Positions 1 through 8,785 are shown, counted from the first letter of the stretch. The stretch is DNA of 64,000 nucleotides from Brachyspira alvinipulli ATCC 51933 (GCF_000518245.1 NZ_KI912403.1:499112-563111); one strand, 5' to 3'. The notes: generated from the letters alone by a model not told the origin. Program-made: numbers and translations.

Positions 1-73
1 TTTTTTTATTTTTATAATGTATAGATTATATATCTAAAAATATTATTTTCAATTATTCTAATTATGAATAAAA

Positions 74-106
74 AAAAGATACCCTAAATTAATTAAGGTA
101 TCTTTT
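74..106 (-). terminator. Rho-independent terminator of the barrel gene
   Basis: The arms AAAAGATACC and GGTATCTTTT form a perfect 10-bp stem just past the stop of the minus-strand gene at 135-893. A run of T follows on the minus strand. Confidence 0.8.
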
Positions 107-134
107 CTATTTACATCATTTTATACTTTTATAT

Positions 135-893
135 TTACTTTGTACTAGGTCCGAATTTAAATCCTAACTGCAAACCTATATCAAAACTTGAATAAGAAAC
201 TTCATCAACTATTAATCTAGTACCAGTCATTACTGCATTATTAATAGTATATAAATTAGGTTCTACACCAAAATCATATCCTAAATATAGACCTATATTA
301 AATGCCAATTTTTCAGTAAAGAAAATAGAATAATCAAAAGTAAATTTCAAATATGGTATTATTGTAGATCTAAAATTTCTTTTCATATAATCAGAATCCA
401 TCTTTGTATCAGTTGTAATAGAACCTGCTTTGTAATGTAAATTTCCAGATACAGGAATTTTAACACCTCCGCCAATACCTACAGCAAAATTATAAAAATT
501 AAATTTAGGAAGCAATCCTAGCTGTATACTGTCAAAGGAATATGTTTCAGATATATTTTTACTAAGTTTATTAATATAAGAATAAGTATCATGGCTGTAA
601 CCTATTTCACCGAGAACACTCAATCCAAGATTACCTGTAAACTTAAACATATAACCAAGTTGTGCAGTTACTCCTATATCAAAACCTATTCCGCTATTTC
701 TTCCAACTACATTACGTATACCACCATTCAAAATTATATCCTGATTCTCACCATAATCAGTTAAATCATAATCATAAATACCAACACTCATTCCAATAGG
801 AACATTTAATATAAATTCAAATCCTCCGTCAATAGCAAAAGATGTTGCACTTATAGCTACAAAGGCAAAAATATAAAGTATTATTTTTCTCAT
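135..893 (-). CDS. Predicted outer-membrane beta-barrel protein
   Basis: The 252-residue product starts with a signal peptide of about 20 residues ending SFA, so it should be exported by Sec. The mature part shows many short alternating hydrophobic/polar stretches rich in Gly, Tyr and Phe, as expected for amphipathic strands of a small outer-membrane barrel. Typical segments are FDIGVTAQLGYMF, FAVGIGGGVKIP and a C-terminal FDIGLQLGFKFG. It does not end exactly on an aromatic residue, because GPSTK follows the last strand. A GGAG sequence lies about 12 bases before the ATG. The gene stands alone, with a terminator behind it and a long gap in front. I cannot assign a specific family or ligand. 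The barrel call is inference from composition and strand periodicity. Confidence 0.6.
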   Translation of the reverse strand: MRKIILYIFAFVAISATSFAIDGGFEFILNVPIGMSVGIYDYDLTDYGENQDIILNGGIRNVVGRNSGIGFDIGVTAQLGYMFKFTGNLGLSVLGEIGYSHDTYSYINKLSKNISETYSFDSIQLGLLPKFNFYNFAVGIGGGVKIPVSGNLHYKAGSITTDTKMDSDYMKRNFRSTIIPYLKFTFDYSIFFTEKLAFNIGLYLGYDFGVEPNLYTINNAVMTGTRLIVDEVSYSSFDIGLQLGFKFGPSTK

Positions 894-1580
894 AATATTT
901 TCAACTCCAATATGATATTTTTTATATAATAATACTTTAACACTAAAAATATAATTAACAATAGTAAAATTATAATTATTGTAAAATAATACTTAAAAAA
1001 ACCAAAAAAATTTACAAAAAATGCAATAAAAATGAACCTTGTTCAATTTTAGCGTTAAAAAATAAATATTTCAGTTTTAAATTTAATAGAGTTTTCAAAT
1101 TTAAATAATCCCAATTTACTAAAAGATTATAAACTAATTATGTATTTAATAATGTCTTTCATAATATTATTTTTTAATAAATTGCATGTTAAGTAGTAAT
1201 TAAAATTAAAGCGTGCTGCAAATATAAAAAACAATACCCGCAGCACAAAAAGAAACACTGATTTTATCAAAAGACATAGTAAGGTTCTATATTTAATTAA
1301 TAATATAGATATAGAAAAATTATAGACTGATAAATAATTAACAGCATAACTCCTATACTATTATAACTATAATTATGATTACTATATAATAAATTTTAAA
1401 AATGTCAATAAAATATATTATAAAAAATAAATTTATATAATTATATTTGTACTTATTTATATAGATTAATTAAATTATGTAAAAAATATATTATAAATAT
1501 GATACTTGACAATTTATTATTTTATAGTATAAAGATTTCCATAATACAAAATCCATATAATATGTCCTAAAGGAAGCTGA
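894..1580. other. Gene-poor AT-rich interval of about 690 bases
   Basis: I see no convincing reading frame, tRNA or repeat unit here. It holds the upstream regions of the two divergent flanking genes, a promoter at 1506-1533 and one GC-richer stem-loop (GTGCTGC at 1213-1219 pairing with GCAGCAC at 1240-1246). The latter could be a decayed terminator or a small RNA element. Confidence 0.5.
1506..1533 (+). promoter_or_regulatory. Sigma-70-type promoter for the methyltransferase gene
   Basis: TTGACA at 1506-1511 and TATAAA at 1528-1533 are separated by 16 bases. The gene starts at 1581 behind an AAAGGAAG ribosome-binding site. Confidence 0.6.
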
Positions 1581-2414
1581 ATGAAAAAAGGTAAAAAATC
1601 AGAAATAAAAAAACTGAGAGTCAAAACACATAAAAACCTTTTATTAGTTAAAGGAAACACTGAAGAAGATAACAAAAAATTAGAAATAATAAGAGATATA
1701 TTAATAAATGATGAAAATAAAGATAAAGCAGATTTACATAATTATTTTTTAGAAAATAAAGGAGAAGCTATTTTTAAACATCTGCCATTCTTTGATATAT
1801 ATGAAAGGCATTTTTCTAAATATAGAGGAAAAGATATTAATATGATGGAAATTGGTGTAGGAAGCGGCGGTGCTGTAAAGATGTGGCGAGAATATTTTAG
1901 AAACAACAACAGCAAAGCTAATGTCAATATATATGCTATAGATAAGAATCCTAAATGTAAGCAATTTGAACAAGATAATATAAAAATATTTATAGGCTCT
2001 CAAGATGACAGAGATTTTTTAAAAGAAGTAAAAAACCAAATTCCAAAATTAGATATATTAATAGATGACGGCGGACATAGAATGAATCAGCAGATAATTA
2101 CATTTGAAGAGATGTATGAGCATATAAAAGATGACGGTATTTATTTATGCGAAGATGTTTATACTTCATATTGGCCTAATTTCGGAGGAGGATATAAAAA
2201 TCCTAATTCATATATAGAATACACAAAAAATTTAATAGATTATCTTAATGCATATTGGTCTACAGTAGAAGATGATCTGTATCCTAATAGTTTTACTGAC
2301 AGCACCTACTCTATTCACTATTATGACGGAATTGTAGTTATAGAAAAAAGAAAAAGAGATACAAGGTACAATGATATATGTCAGCAGGCTATTATAGGTA
2401 AAACTAAAGAATAA
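1581..2414 (+). CDS. Class I SAM-dependent methyltransferase
   Basis: This 277-residue cytoplasmic protein has the Rossmann signature of class I methyltransferases: motif I EIGVGSGG at residues 90-97, an acidic residue ending strand 2 (AID, D121), and a DDGGH segment at about 162-166. This pattern (EIGVGSGGA, then ILIDDGGH and LCEDVYTSYW) is typical of the CmcI/cephalosporin-hydroxylase-like group often found in polysaccharide or O-methylation contexts. The first 50 residues are Lys-rich and probably not part of the fold. The ATG follows AAAGGAAG at good spacing and a consensus promoter. It converges on the znu operon with about 30 bases between stops. The substrate cannot be told from the sequence. 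Confidence 0.75.
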   Translation: MKKGKKSEIKKLRVKTHKNLLLVKGNTEEDNKKLEIIRDILINDENKDKADLHNYFLENKGEAIFKHLPFFDIYERHFSKYRGKDINMMEIGVGSGGAVKMWREYFRNNNSKANVNIYAIDKNPKCKQFEQDNIKIFIGSQDDRDFLKEVKNQIPKLDILIDDGGHRMNQQIITFEEMYEHIKDDGIYLCEDVYTSYWPNFGGGYKNPNSYIEYTKNLIDYLNAYWSTVEDDLYPNSFTDSTYSIHYYDGIVVIEKRKRDTRYNDICQQAIIGKTKE

Positions 2415-2443
2415 AAATAATTCTTTTAACAAAGCAAATATAT

Positions 2444-3253
2444 TTACTTTTTAAAATGTAAGAATAAAGACTTAAATAATATTATTATTACAAAAGCTAT
2501 TATACTTATTAAAACTATAGTTGCACCTGGTTTAAGTCCTTCATAATAAGAAATAAATATTCCAAGTATAGTAAAAAATAAATTAAACAACACAGCATAT
2601 ATAATAGTCTTTTTATAACTTCCTGCTATCTGCATAGAACAAGCAACAGGAACAACCATCATTGAAGATACAATTAAAGCACCTACAGCCCTTGCTGATA
2701 TTGATACTGTAACAGCTGTAAGTATAGTAAAAATAAAGTTTATTCTATTGACAGGAACTCCAGAAAGTTTTGCAAGTCTTTCATTAAATATGATATAAAA
2801 AATCTCTTTATATAAAAATATAAAAACAAGTATAGATATCAAACTTATAAGTATAACTAATCTAAGTTCAAAATCGCTTACAGCAACTATGCTTCCAAAT
2901 AAAAAACTATTAAAATTTGAATTATTTGACACAAAACCAGAAAGTATACCAGCTAAACCAATGGACAATGACATTATAATAGATATAGACATCTCTCCAT
3001 ATTTAGCAATTTTTTTTCTTATAAACTCAATAGAAAGAGCAGCCAATATACAAAATATAATAGAAGCTAATATTGGATTTATATTAAATACAAGACCGAA
3101 TGTAACTCCTGCAAGAGAAGTATGCGATATAGCATCCCCTATCATAGAAAGCCTTTTTAATACAACGACAACTCCAATGCAAGGTATAATTACAGCAAGC
3201 ATAATACCTACTATAAAAGCCTTACGCATAAAATCATATTGAAATATTTCCAT
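2444..3253 (-). CDS. znuB: Metal (Zn/Mn) ABC transporter permease
   Basis: The 269-residue product is a polytopic inner-membrane protein of the ABC-3 family, which moves zinc or manganese across the membrane. Seen in sequence: about seven to eight hydrophobic segments and the family signature GVVVVLKRLSMIGDAISHTSLAG near residues 27-50, plus a second conserved block SISARAVGALIVSSMMVVPVACS. Length is normal for ZnuB. It is the last gene of a three-gene minus-strand operon, 9 bases after the ATPase gene. The family does not distinguish zinc from manganese or iron by sequence alone. Zinc is favoured by the partner proteins. No clear terminator separates it from the convergent methyltransferase gene. 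Confidence 0.85.
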   Translation of the reverse strand: MEIFQYDFMRKAFIVGIMLAVIIPCIGVVVVLKRLSMIGDAISHTSLAGVTFGLVFNINPILASIIFCILAALSIEFIRKKIAKYGEMSISIIMSLSIGLAGILSGFVSNNSNFNSFLFGSIVAVSDFELRLVILISLISILVFIFLYKEIFYIIFNERLAKLSGVPVNRINFIFTILTAVTVSISARAVGALIVSSMMVVPVACSMQIAGSYKKTIIYAVLFNLFFTILGIFISYYEGLKPGATIVLISIIAFVIIILFKSLFLHFKK

Positions 3254-3262
3254 TTATAAATA

Positions 3263-4024
3263 TTACTCCATATTATTAAAAAAACAGCAAGAACAGACAT
3301 CATTATTATGAGGATGTTTATGCTTATGAGAAAGTTCTATATCTATTTGTTTTTTGGCAAGCTCAACTAAAGTTCCATCTTCAAAACAAAATATTCTATT
3401 TGATATTTTTGATACTCTTTCCACATCATGCGTAACCATTACTATAGATACTTTTTCATTTTTATTTAAGTCCTGCAGTATATTATATATTAAATCTATA
3501 GTTTCCGCATCCACTCCGTTTGTAGGCTCATCAAGAACAAGTAAATTAGGATTAGATATTAAAGTTCTGGCTAAAAAAACTCTCTGTATTTGTCCGCCGG
3601 AAAGTTTAGATATCATTCTGTCTTTATATTTATCCATACCCAAAAGCTGTAATACATTCATAACTTTATCTTTATGCTTCTTATTTGGAAATTTAAATAA
3701 ACCAATATCAGCAAAATTATTCGACATTACTATTTCATAAACTGTAGCTGGAAAATTTGCAATTTTAGAATATGCATTCTGCTCTAAATATCCTACCTTT
3801 CTCCAATCTTTAAATTTACTTATATCCTCTTCATATAGTTTTATACTTCCTCTATATTGATGAAGCTCTCCTAAAATAAGTTTTAATATAGTACTTTTTC
3901 CAGCTCCGTTTGAACCTATTATGGATACAAAATCTCCGCTGTTAATATCAAAACTTACACATCTTAGTATATCAACTGATGTATATCCAAAATGCACATT
4001 TTTAAATTCTACAACTTTACTCAT
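3263..4024 (-). CDS. znuC: Metal (Zn/Mn) ABC transporter ATPase with His/Cys-rich tail
   Basis: This 253-residue ATP-binding subunit shows Walker A GSNGAGKST at 37-45, the signature LSGGQ at 141-145, Walker B LLVLDEP at 161-167 and the switch histidine at about 199. It powers the permease encoded just downstream. The odd part is the C-terminal tail after residue 232: four alternating histidines (H233, 235, 237, 239) followed by C244, C246 and C247. This looks like a metal-binding or metal-sensing patch, and such tails are not universal in the family. The gene lies 5 bases from znuA in the same operon. Zinc as the substrate is inference from the family and operon. Confidence 0.87.
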   Translation of the reverse strand: MSKVVEFKNVHFGYTSVDILRCVSFDINSGDFVSIIGSNGAGKSTILKLILGELHQYRGSIKLYEEDISKFKDWRKVGYLEQNAYSKIANFPATVYEIVMSNNFADIGLFKFPNKKHKDKVMNVLQLLGMDKYKDRMISKLSGGQIQRVFLARTLISNPNLLVLDEPTNGVDAETIDLIYNILQDLNKNEKVSIVMVTHDVERVSKISNRIFCFEDGTLVELAKKQIDIELSHKHKHPHNNDVCSCCFFNNME

Positions 4025-4029
4025 ATATT

Positions 4030-4896
4030 TTAATTAAGTCCATTAGTTAAAGATAAAAAGTTTTTTTCCATTATAGAAAAATAATCCTCTCCCGCATTAA
4101 TATATTCTTCACTTAAAGACTCTATAGGATTTAATGTATATATTTTAGCTCCTGACTCTTTAGCTATAGAATCTACTAATCTGGAACTTGAAAAATCTTC
4201 ATAGAATATAGCTTTTATATTATTATTTTTTATGAAAGATATTGTTTCAGACATGGCTTTAGGATCTGCCTCATCTCTTGCAATGGCAACCTGATTTAAA
4301 GAATATTCTTTGCAAAAATGACCGAATGCAGGATGAGTTACAACCAAATTAGTATTTTTAACATTGGATAAATAATTTCTAAAAGTATTATCCAATTCAT
4401 CTAAACGTATTGCATATATATTGTAATTAGAATTATAATAATCAGCATTGGCAGAATCTGCTTCTATAAAGGCATTTTTTATATTTTCCATTTGTTTTTT
4501 TGCTTTAATTGGAGAAAGCCAAAAATGAGGGTCAGATTCTTCATTAATAATTCCAGAAGAAGCTTCAACATATTTGATATCTTTTATACTATTTTTAACA
4601 GTATCAACCCAATGCTCCATACCTCCGCCATTATATATAAAAAGATTAGCCTTAGTTAAATTCGCCATATCTTTAGAAGTTATTTCAAAATCATGAGGCT
4701 CTGCACCAGCAGAAGTCATATTATAAATATCTGCTTTTTCTCCGCCTATCTTTTTAGCAAAATCATAAATAGGATATATACTTGCATATACTTGAATTTT
4801 ATTATCTGCTTTATTAGCTATATTATTATTTGTAGTATTACTATTACAACTAATAATTAAAAATGCACTAATTATGATTGTTAGAATTTTTTTCAT
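4030..4896 (-). CDS. znuA: Metal-binding lipoprotein of Zn/Mn ABC transporter
   Basis: The 288-residue protein has a lipoprotein signal peptide with lipobox IISC (Cys17), so it should be anchored to a membrane facing the periplasm. It belongs to the cluster A-I metal-binding proteins. The expected ligand histidines are visible in SAGAEPHDFE (near 62), SDPHFWLSP and THPAFGHF, and an acidic residue is available in IFYEDFSSS. There is no long His-rich loop as in many zinc-specific ZnuA proteins, so manganese remains possible. It is the first gene of the operon, with AAAGGA about 11 bases before the ATG. A strong promoter covered by a perfect dyad lies directly upstream, which fits metal-dependent repression. 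Confidence 0.85.
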   Translation of the reverse strand: MKKILTIIISAFLIISCNSNTTNNNIANKADNKIQVYASIYPIYDFAKKIGGEKADIYNMTSAGAEPHDFEITSKDMANLTKANLFIYNGGGMEHWVDTVKNSIKDIKYVEASSGIINEESDPHFWLSPIKAKKQMENIKNAFIEADSANADYYNSNYNIYAIRLDELDNTFRNYLSNVKNTNLVVTHPAFGHFCKEYSLNQVAIARDEADPKAMSETISFIKNNNIKAIFYEDFSSSRLVDSIAKESGAKIYTLNPIESLSEEYINAGEDYFSIMEKNFLSLTNGLN

Positions 4897-4911
4897 ATTG
4901 TATAAAATCCT

Positions 4912-4953
4912 TTATTAAAGTATTATAATTTTAATATTATAATACTTTAATAA
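4912..4953. promoter_or_regulatory. Perfect 18-bp dyad over the znu promoter (candidate operator)
   Basis: An 18-base arm at 4912-4929 is exactly complementary to 4936-4953, with a 6-base centre. It covers the -10 box and start region of the minus-strand promoter of znuA. Its position suggests the operator of a Fur/Zur-type repressor, but no regulator gene is nearby. Confidence 0.55.
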
Positions 4954-4964
4954 TCAAATTTCAA
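4936..4964 (-). promoter_or_regulatory. Promoter of the znuACB operon
   Basis: On the minus strand TTGAAA (4959-4964) and TATAAT (4936-4941) are spaced by exactly 17 bases. The -10 box lies inside the right arm of the dyad. Confidence 0.65.
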
Positions 4965-5067
4965 TCTGTTTTATTATACTAACATTTTAATAATATATGA
5001 AAATACATTATTAAATATAAGAACTTTTTACCGAAAATATTAATAGTATTATATTATTAGGATAATT

Positions 5068-5463
5068 ATGAAATATATTGTAGGATTTTTAGCTGCTGCG
5101 GTATTCATAGTTTCATGTGCTACAGCACCAATAGCTCAATCACATGAAAATAATCTTCATGGCAAGAAATACAAACTTGTAAGCATGTACCCAGAGATGA
5201 ATATTACTATAGAATTCACATCAGATACAATTTCTGGATTTTCTGCTGTAAATAATTATTCATCTTCATATATGATTGACGGAGATATTTTCAATGTACT
5301 GTCTATAGTAACAACAAGAAAGTTAGGCTCTGACGAAGAAAATAGTGCTGAAAAAAAATACCTTGAAATGCTTAAATCAGCCACTTCATATAAGATTAGC
5401 GGTAAAAATCTAATAATATATACATTGTTATCAAGTGAAAATTTAATTTTTGAAGAGATTTAG
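5068..5463 (+). CDS. META (HslJ-like) domain lipoprotein, copy 1
   Basis: The 131-residue product carries a lipoprotein signal peptide (lipobox VSC, Cys17). The remainder fits the META/DUF306 fold found in HslJ and related surface proteins: an opening LHGKKYKLVSM, a strand ITIEFTSDTISGFSAVNNYSSSY, a repeat-like central turn, then KKYLEMLKSATSYKISGKNLIIY and a closing LIFEEI. It is closely similar in layout to the next gene, so the two are probably a tandem duplication. AGGAT lies just before the ATG. It seems to lead a four-gene transcription unit with an ABC permease and ATPase. The role is unknown. In other bacteria META proteins are linked to stress or antibiotic tolerance. Confidence 0.65.
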   Translation: MKYIVGFLAAAVFIVSCATAPIAQSHENNLHGKKYKLVSMYPEMNITIEFTSDTISGFSAVNNYSSSYMIDGDIFNVLSIVTTRKLGSDEENSAEKKYLEMLKSATSYKISGKNLIIYTLLSSENLIFEEI

Positions 5464-5472
5464 AGTATTGTA

Positions 5473-5883
5473 ATGATAAGAAAAGTTATAGCATCAGCAT
5501 TATTTATTATTATATTCCTTATAATTTCATGTACTTCAACCAGCAAATCAATAGCTATATCTACAAGTACGCTTAATGGAAAAACATTCCAGCTTACTAA
5601 TATGTTTGAAGGAAGAGGCATAACAATATCCTTTTATAATGAAGAGTTTTATGGATACAGCGGATTCAATACGTATCTAGGCGAATATGAAATGAGAAGA
5701 GGAAACATAATAATATTAAAAAATATGGCTGTAACAAAAATGGGTGGAACATCTGAAGCAGTTGAAATAGAAAAGCAATATATAGAATTATTAAGCAAAG
5801 CCTCATCAATAGAACTTACAAGCAATACCCTAACAATAATAACATTAGATGATGAAAGACTAGAGTTTAAAAGAATAAAATAA
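5473..5883 (+). CDS. META (HslJ-like) domain lipoprotein, copy 2
   Basis: This 136-residue lipoprotein (lipobox ISC, Cys20) is a paralogue of the gene 9 bases upstream. Shared features in the same order are LNGKTFQLTNM, ITISFYNEEFYGYSGFNTYLGEY, a Lys/Met-rich turn (NMAVTKMGG), EKQYIELLSKASSIELTSNTL and a final LEFKRIK. The Gly-Tyr-Ser-Gly-x-Asn element corresponds to the G-x-G-C-N core of META domains, with the Cys replaced by Phe-Asn. It is only 8 bases from the ABC permease start, so the four genes are probably cotranscribed. Function is unknown. It might act with the transporter, which otherwise lacks a recognisable binding protein here. Confidence 0.62.
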   Translation: MIRKVIASALFIIIFLIISCTSTSKSIAISTSTLNGKTFQLTNMFEGRGITISFYNEEFYGYSGFNTYLGEYEMRRGNIIILKNMAVTKMGGTSEAVEIEKQYIELLSKASSIELTSNTLTIITLDDERLEFKRIK

Positions 5884-5891
5884 TATAAAAA

Positions 5892-6620
5892 ATGAAAAAT
5901 AAAAAAATCATATATTTTATAATAGGTATAATTATATTTATTGCATTATGGTCTTTTATTTCTATAAAAATTAATTCAGAAATAATATTCCCAAATATAC
6001 AAAGCATATTAAAAAAATTATTAGAAATAGTATCAGAAAAATCATTTTATAAAGATTTAATCTCCAGTATGGCAAGAGTATTAATAACATTTGCATTGTC
6101 ATTTTTATTAGCATTAGTTTTTGGAATAATATCAGGCATATTCAAAAATATTAGATATATATTAATGCCTATAATAAATTTTATACGTACAATACCAACT
6201 ATACCATTAATATTAGTTGCTGTAATATGGTTTGATAATAATACAGTTCCTATATTTGTATCTATGCTTGTAATATTTCCAATAATGTATGATTCGGTAT
6301 GCAATGGAATAATCAATGTCGATAAAAATTTAATAGATATGTCTTTATCTTACAATGTATCTTTAAAAACTCAAATAATCAATCTATATATACCATTTAT
6401 AAAACCATACATATTAACTGGGATATCTCAATCTATGGGTATAACTTGGAAAAGCATATTAGCTGCAGAAATACTTGCAATTCCAACTCTAGGTATAGGA
6501 ACAAAATTATATGAATCTCATTTATATTTAGATACTATTTCATTGTTTGCATATTGTCTTATAGCTGTTATATTTAATGGAATATTTGAAATTGTTATAA
6601 GGATTAACAATGACAGATAA
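5892..6620 (+). CDS. ABC transporter permease, nitrate/sulfonate/taurine type
   Basis: The 242-residue protein is an integral membrane permease with about six transmembrane segments of the binding-protein-dependent transport family (SsuC/TauC/ThiX-like). The cytoplasmic coupling loop is visible near MGITWKSILAAEILAIPTLGIGTKLYES, matching the family EAA-type loop. No clear ribosome-binding site precedes the ATG, which suggests coupling to the gene 8 bases upstream. Its last 11 bases overlap the ATPase gene. No periplasmic binding protein of the SsuA/ThiY type is encoded alongside, so the substrate is unknown. Candidates in this family include sulfonates, nitrate, thiamine precursors and cyanate. 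Confidence 0.75.
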   Translation: MKNKKIIYFIIGIIIFIALWSFISIKINSEIIFPNIQSILKKLLEIVSEKSFYKDLISSMARVLITFALSFLLALVFGIISGIFKNIRYILMPIINFIRTIPTIPLILVAVIWFDNNTVPIFVSMLVIFPIMYDSVCNGIINVDKNLIDMSLSYNVSLKTQIINLYIPFIKPYILTGISQSMGITWKSILAAEILAIPTLGIGTKLYESHLYLDTISLFAYCLIAVIFNGIFEIVIRINNDR

Positions 6621-7296
6621 TAATATATTTAAATTAGAAAATATAAATCTATCATATAATGATTTAATAATATTTCAAAATTTCAGTATAGAATTTCATT
6701 TAAATAAAATAAATATAATATTAGGTTCATCAGGATGCGGTAAAACTTCTCTTTTAAATATAATATCATCAAAAATAGACAAAAAAGATCAGGCATTCGT
6801 ATATCAGGAACCTAGATTATTAAATTTTTTCAATTCCTATAAAAATATAGAATACATTTTAAAAGATAAAATAAAAGATAAAAAAGAAAGAGAGAAAAAA
6901 ATAATATCATCATTAGAGATAGTCGGACTTGAAAAAAATATATACTCGAAACCAGAAGAACTCAGCGGCGGAATGAAGCAAAGATTATCATTGGCAAGAG
7001 CTTTAGCTTATGATTCAAGTTTTATACTAATGGATGAGCCACTTCAAGGACAAGATATAAAAAGAAAAAAAGAACTTCTTGATATAATCAAGCAAATACA
7101 ATTAAAAACAAATAAAACATTTTTTTATGTTACGCATGATGTATCAGAAGCTGTTATACTAGGAGATTATATATACATATTATCAAACCAAAATAACAGC
7201 ACTAAATTAATATTTAATACCCATATAGAAGAGAATGAGTTAAATAATAAATTGGAATTACAATCATCACTTACAAATATATTAATTAATAATTAA
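6610..7296 (+). CDS. ABC transporter ATPase, SsuB-like
   Basis: This 228-residue ATP-binding subunit has Walker A GSSGCGKTS near 39-47, a Q-loop in VYQEPRLL, the signature LSGGMKQR, Walker B FILMDEPLQGQD and the switch histidine in FYVTHDVSEAV. It is slightly shorter than typical SsuB proteins but all catalytic motifs are present. The start overlaps the permease stop by 11 bases, indicating translational coupling and an obligate pair. The D-loop reads GQD rather than the usual SLD or ALD. Substrate unknown. Transcription probably ends in the short gap before the convergent transporter gene, but I see no strong terminator. Confidence 0.8.
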   Translation: MTDNNIFKLENINLSYNDLIIFQNFSIEFHLNKINIILGSSGCGKTSLLNIISSKIDKKDQAFVYQEPRLLNFFNSYKNIEYILKDKIKDKKEREKKIISSLEIVGLEKNIYSKPEELSGGMKQRLSLARALAYDSSFILMDEPLQGQDIKRKKELLDIIKQIQLKTNKTFFYVTHDVSEAVILGDYIYILSNQNNSTKLIFNTHIEENELNNKLELQSSLTNILINN

Positions 7297-7317
7297 ATAT
7301 ATTAAGCAATATTATTA

Positions 7318-8712
7318 CTATTTATTAATAAAAAATCTATTAATATAGTCTATAACAAATATAGCCAACACTATAAAAGGCAAAATATAAGTTACATAAA
7401 ATCTAGCCCATTTAGGAAACTTGATACCCTTTCCTATATCTGCTTCTTTAATAAAATTATCCCATCCCCAGCCGAATTCTCTTGTACAGAATATAAGTAT
7501 AATTATACCTCCGATTGGAAGAAAATTATTACTTACTAAAAAATCAAGTCCGTCAGCTATTGTGCTGCCCTCTCCAAGAGGTTTTATAAATGATAGTATA
7601 TTGAATCCTAAAGCTGTAGGCAAACTTAATATAAATATGCTTACAGCAACTATTATAGTAGTTTTTTTACGGGGCATTTTAGTTTCAGACATAGTAAATG
7701 CAATAATATTTTCAAATACTGCTATTATAGTTGTTAATGCCGCCATTGATAAGAATAAAAAGAATAATGCTCCCCATAATCTTCCTAAAACCATAGAATT
7801 AAATATATTAGGTAAAGTCAAAAATACTAATCCTGCTCCTTCACCTGGATTAATCCCAAAAGAAAATGTTGTAGGAAATATAACAAGACCTGATAAAAAT
7901 GCTATTAAAGTATCAAGCCCCATAACCATTACAGATTCTCCCGTAAGAGAATATGTTTTATCTATATAGCTTCCAAATATGGTCATAGCTCCTATTCCAA
8001 GACTCAAAGTAAAGAATGACTGTCCTATAGCAGCATAGGCAACGGAGAAAAACCCTTTAATACCTCCGCTGAACATTTTATCCAAATCAGGAAGCAAATA
8101 AAATTTAAGACCTTCTTTGGCATTAGGCAATGTTACAGCTCTTATTATAAGAACAAAAAGAACTAATAAAAGAAGCGTCATCATAACTTTAGTAACCTTT
8201 TCAACTCCATTTTCAAGACCCATCATACATACAAATGTTGCTATTACAACAGTTATAGTCATCCATAATATTAAAGTAGAAGGAGAAGCTAAAACAGAAT
8301 TAAAAAACTCCCCTACCTGCTGAGGATTAAGACCTTGAAGTTTTCCCATAGCCATAAAATAACAATATGATAAACACCATCCTGCTATAGTAGTATAAAA
8401 CATCATAAGAAGTACGCATCCAAATAATTGTATATATCCTACTATATGCCATTTATATCCTTTTTTCTGCAAAGCTCTATAAGAACCTGCTAAATCTCTT
8501 TTACCTGCTCTTCCTACAGAAAATTCCATTACAAGTATAGGAAGCCCCAATATTACAAGGGATATCAAATAAAGAAGCACAAAAAGAGCACCGCCGTACT
8601 TTCCTGTAATATAAGGAAATCTCCATACATTACCTAAGCCTATAGCACATCCTGCTGAAACTAATAAAAATCCTAATCTGCTTGAAAGTTTTTCTCTATC
8701 GTTATTATGCAT
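7318..8712 (-). CDS. Sodium-dependent transporter of the SNF (NSS) family
   Basis: The 464-residue inner-membrane protein belongs to the neurotransmitter:sodium symporter family, which in bacteria takes up amino acids. The N-terminal signature FLLVSAGCAIGLGNVWRFPYITG near residues 15-37 carries the sodium-binding unwound helix, and a second matching block SFFTLSLGIGAMTIFGSY occurs near 230. About 11-12 hydrophobic helices can be counted, and length is in the usual bacterial range. The gene is monocistronic and converges on the ABC ATPase gene. The specific amino acid cannot be read from the sequence. Tryptophan, tyrosine and branched-chain amino acids are substrates of characterised relatives. 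Confidence 0.88.
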   Translation of the reverse strand: MHNNDREKLSSRLGFLLVSAGCAIGLGNVWRFPYITGKYGGALFVLLYLISLVILGLPILVMEFSVGRAGKRDLAGSYRALQKKGYKWHIVGYIQLFGCVLLMMFYTTIAGWCLSYCYFMAMGKLQGLNPQQVGEFFNSVLASPSTLILWMTITVVIATFVCMMGLENGVEKVTKVMMTLLLLVLFVLIIRAVTLPNAKEGLKFYLLPDLDKMFSGGIKGFFSVAYAAIGQSFFTLSLGIGAMTIFGSYIDKTYSLTGESVMVMGLDTLIAFLSGLVIFPTTFSFGINPGEGAGLVFLTLPNIFNSMVLGRLWGALFFLFLSMAALTTIIAVFENIIAFTMSETKMPRKKTTIIVAVSIFILSLPTALGFNILSFIKPLGEGSTIADGLDFLVSNNFLPIGGIIILIFCTREFGWGWDNFIKEADIGKGIKFPKWARFYVTYILPFIVLAIFVIDYINRFFINK

Positions 8713-8785
8713 ATCACATACCTATAATTTATTTTAAATAATAATTAATAATAATTAAAAAATATAAAAATAATATTTAGAATAT

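Noticed and set aside
1033..1045. TGAAC-CTT-GTTCA as a LexA-type site
   Set aside because: The spacing of three does not fit the usual box, and no SOS-type gene is near.
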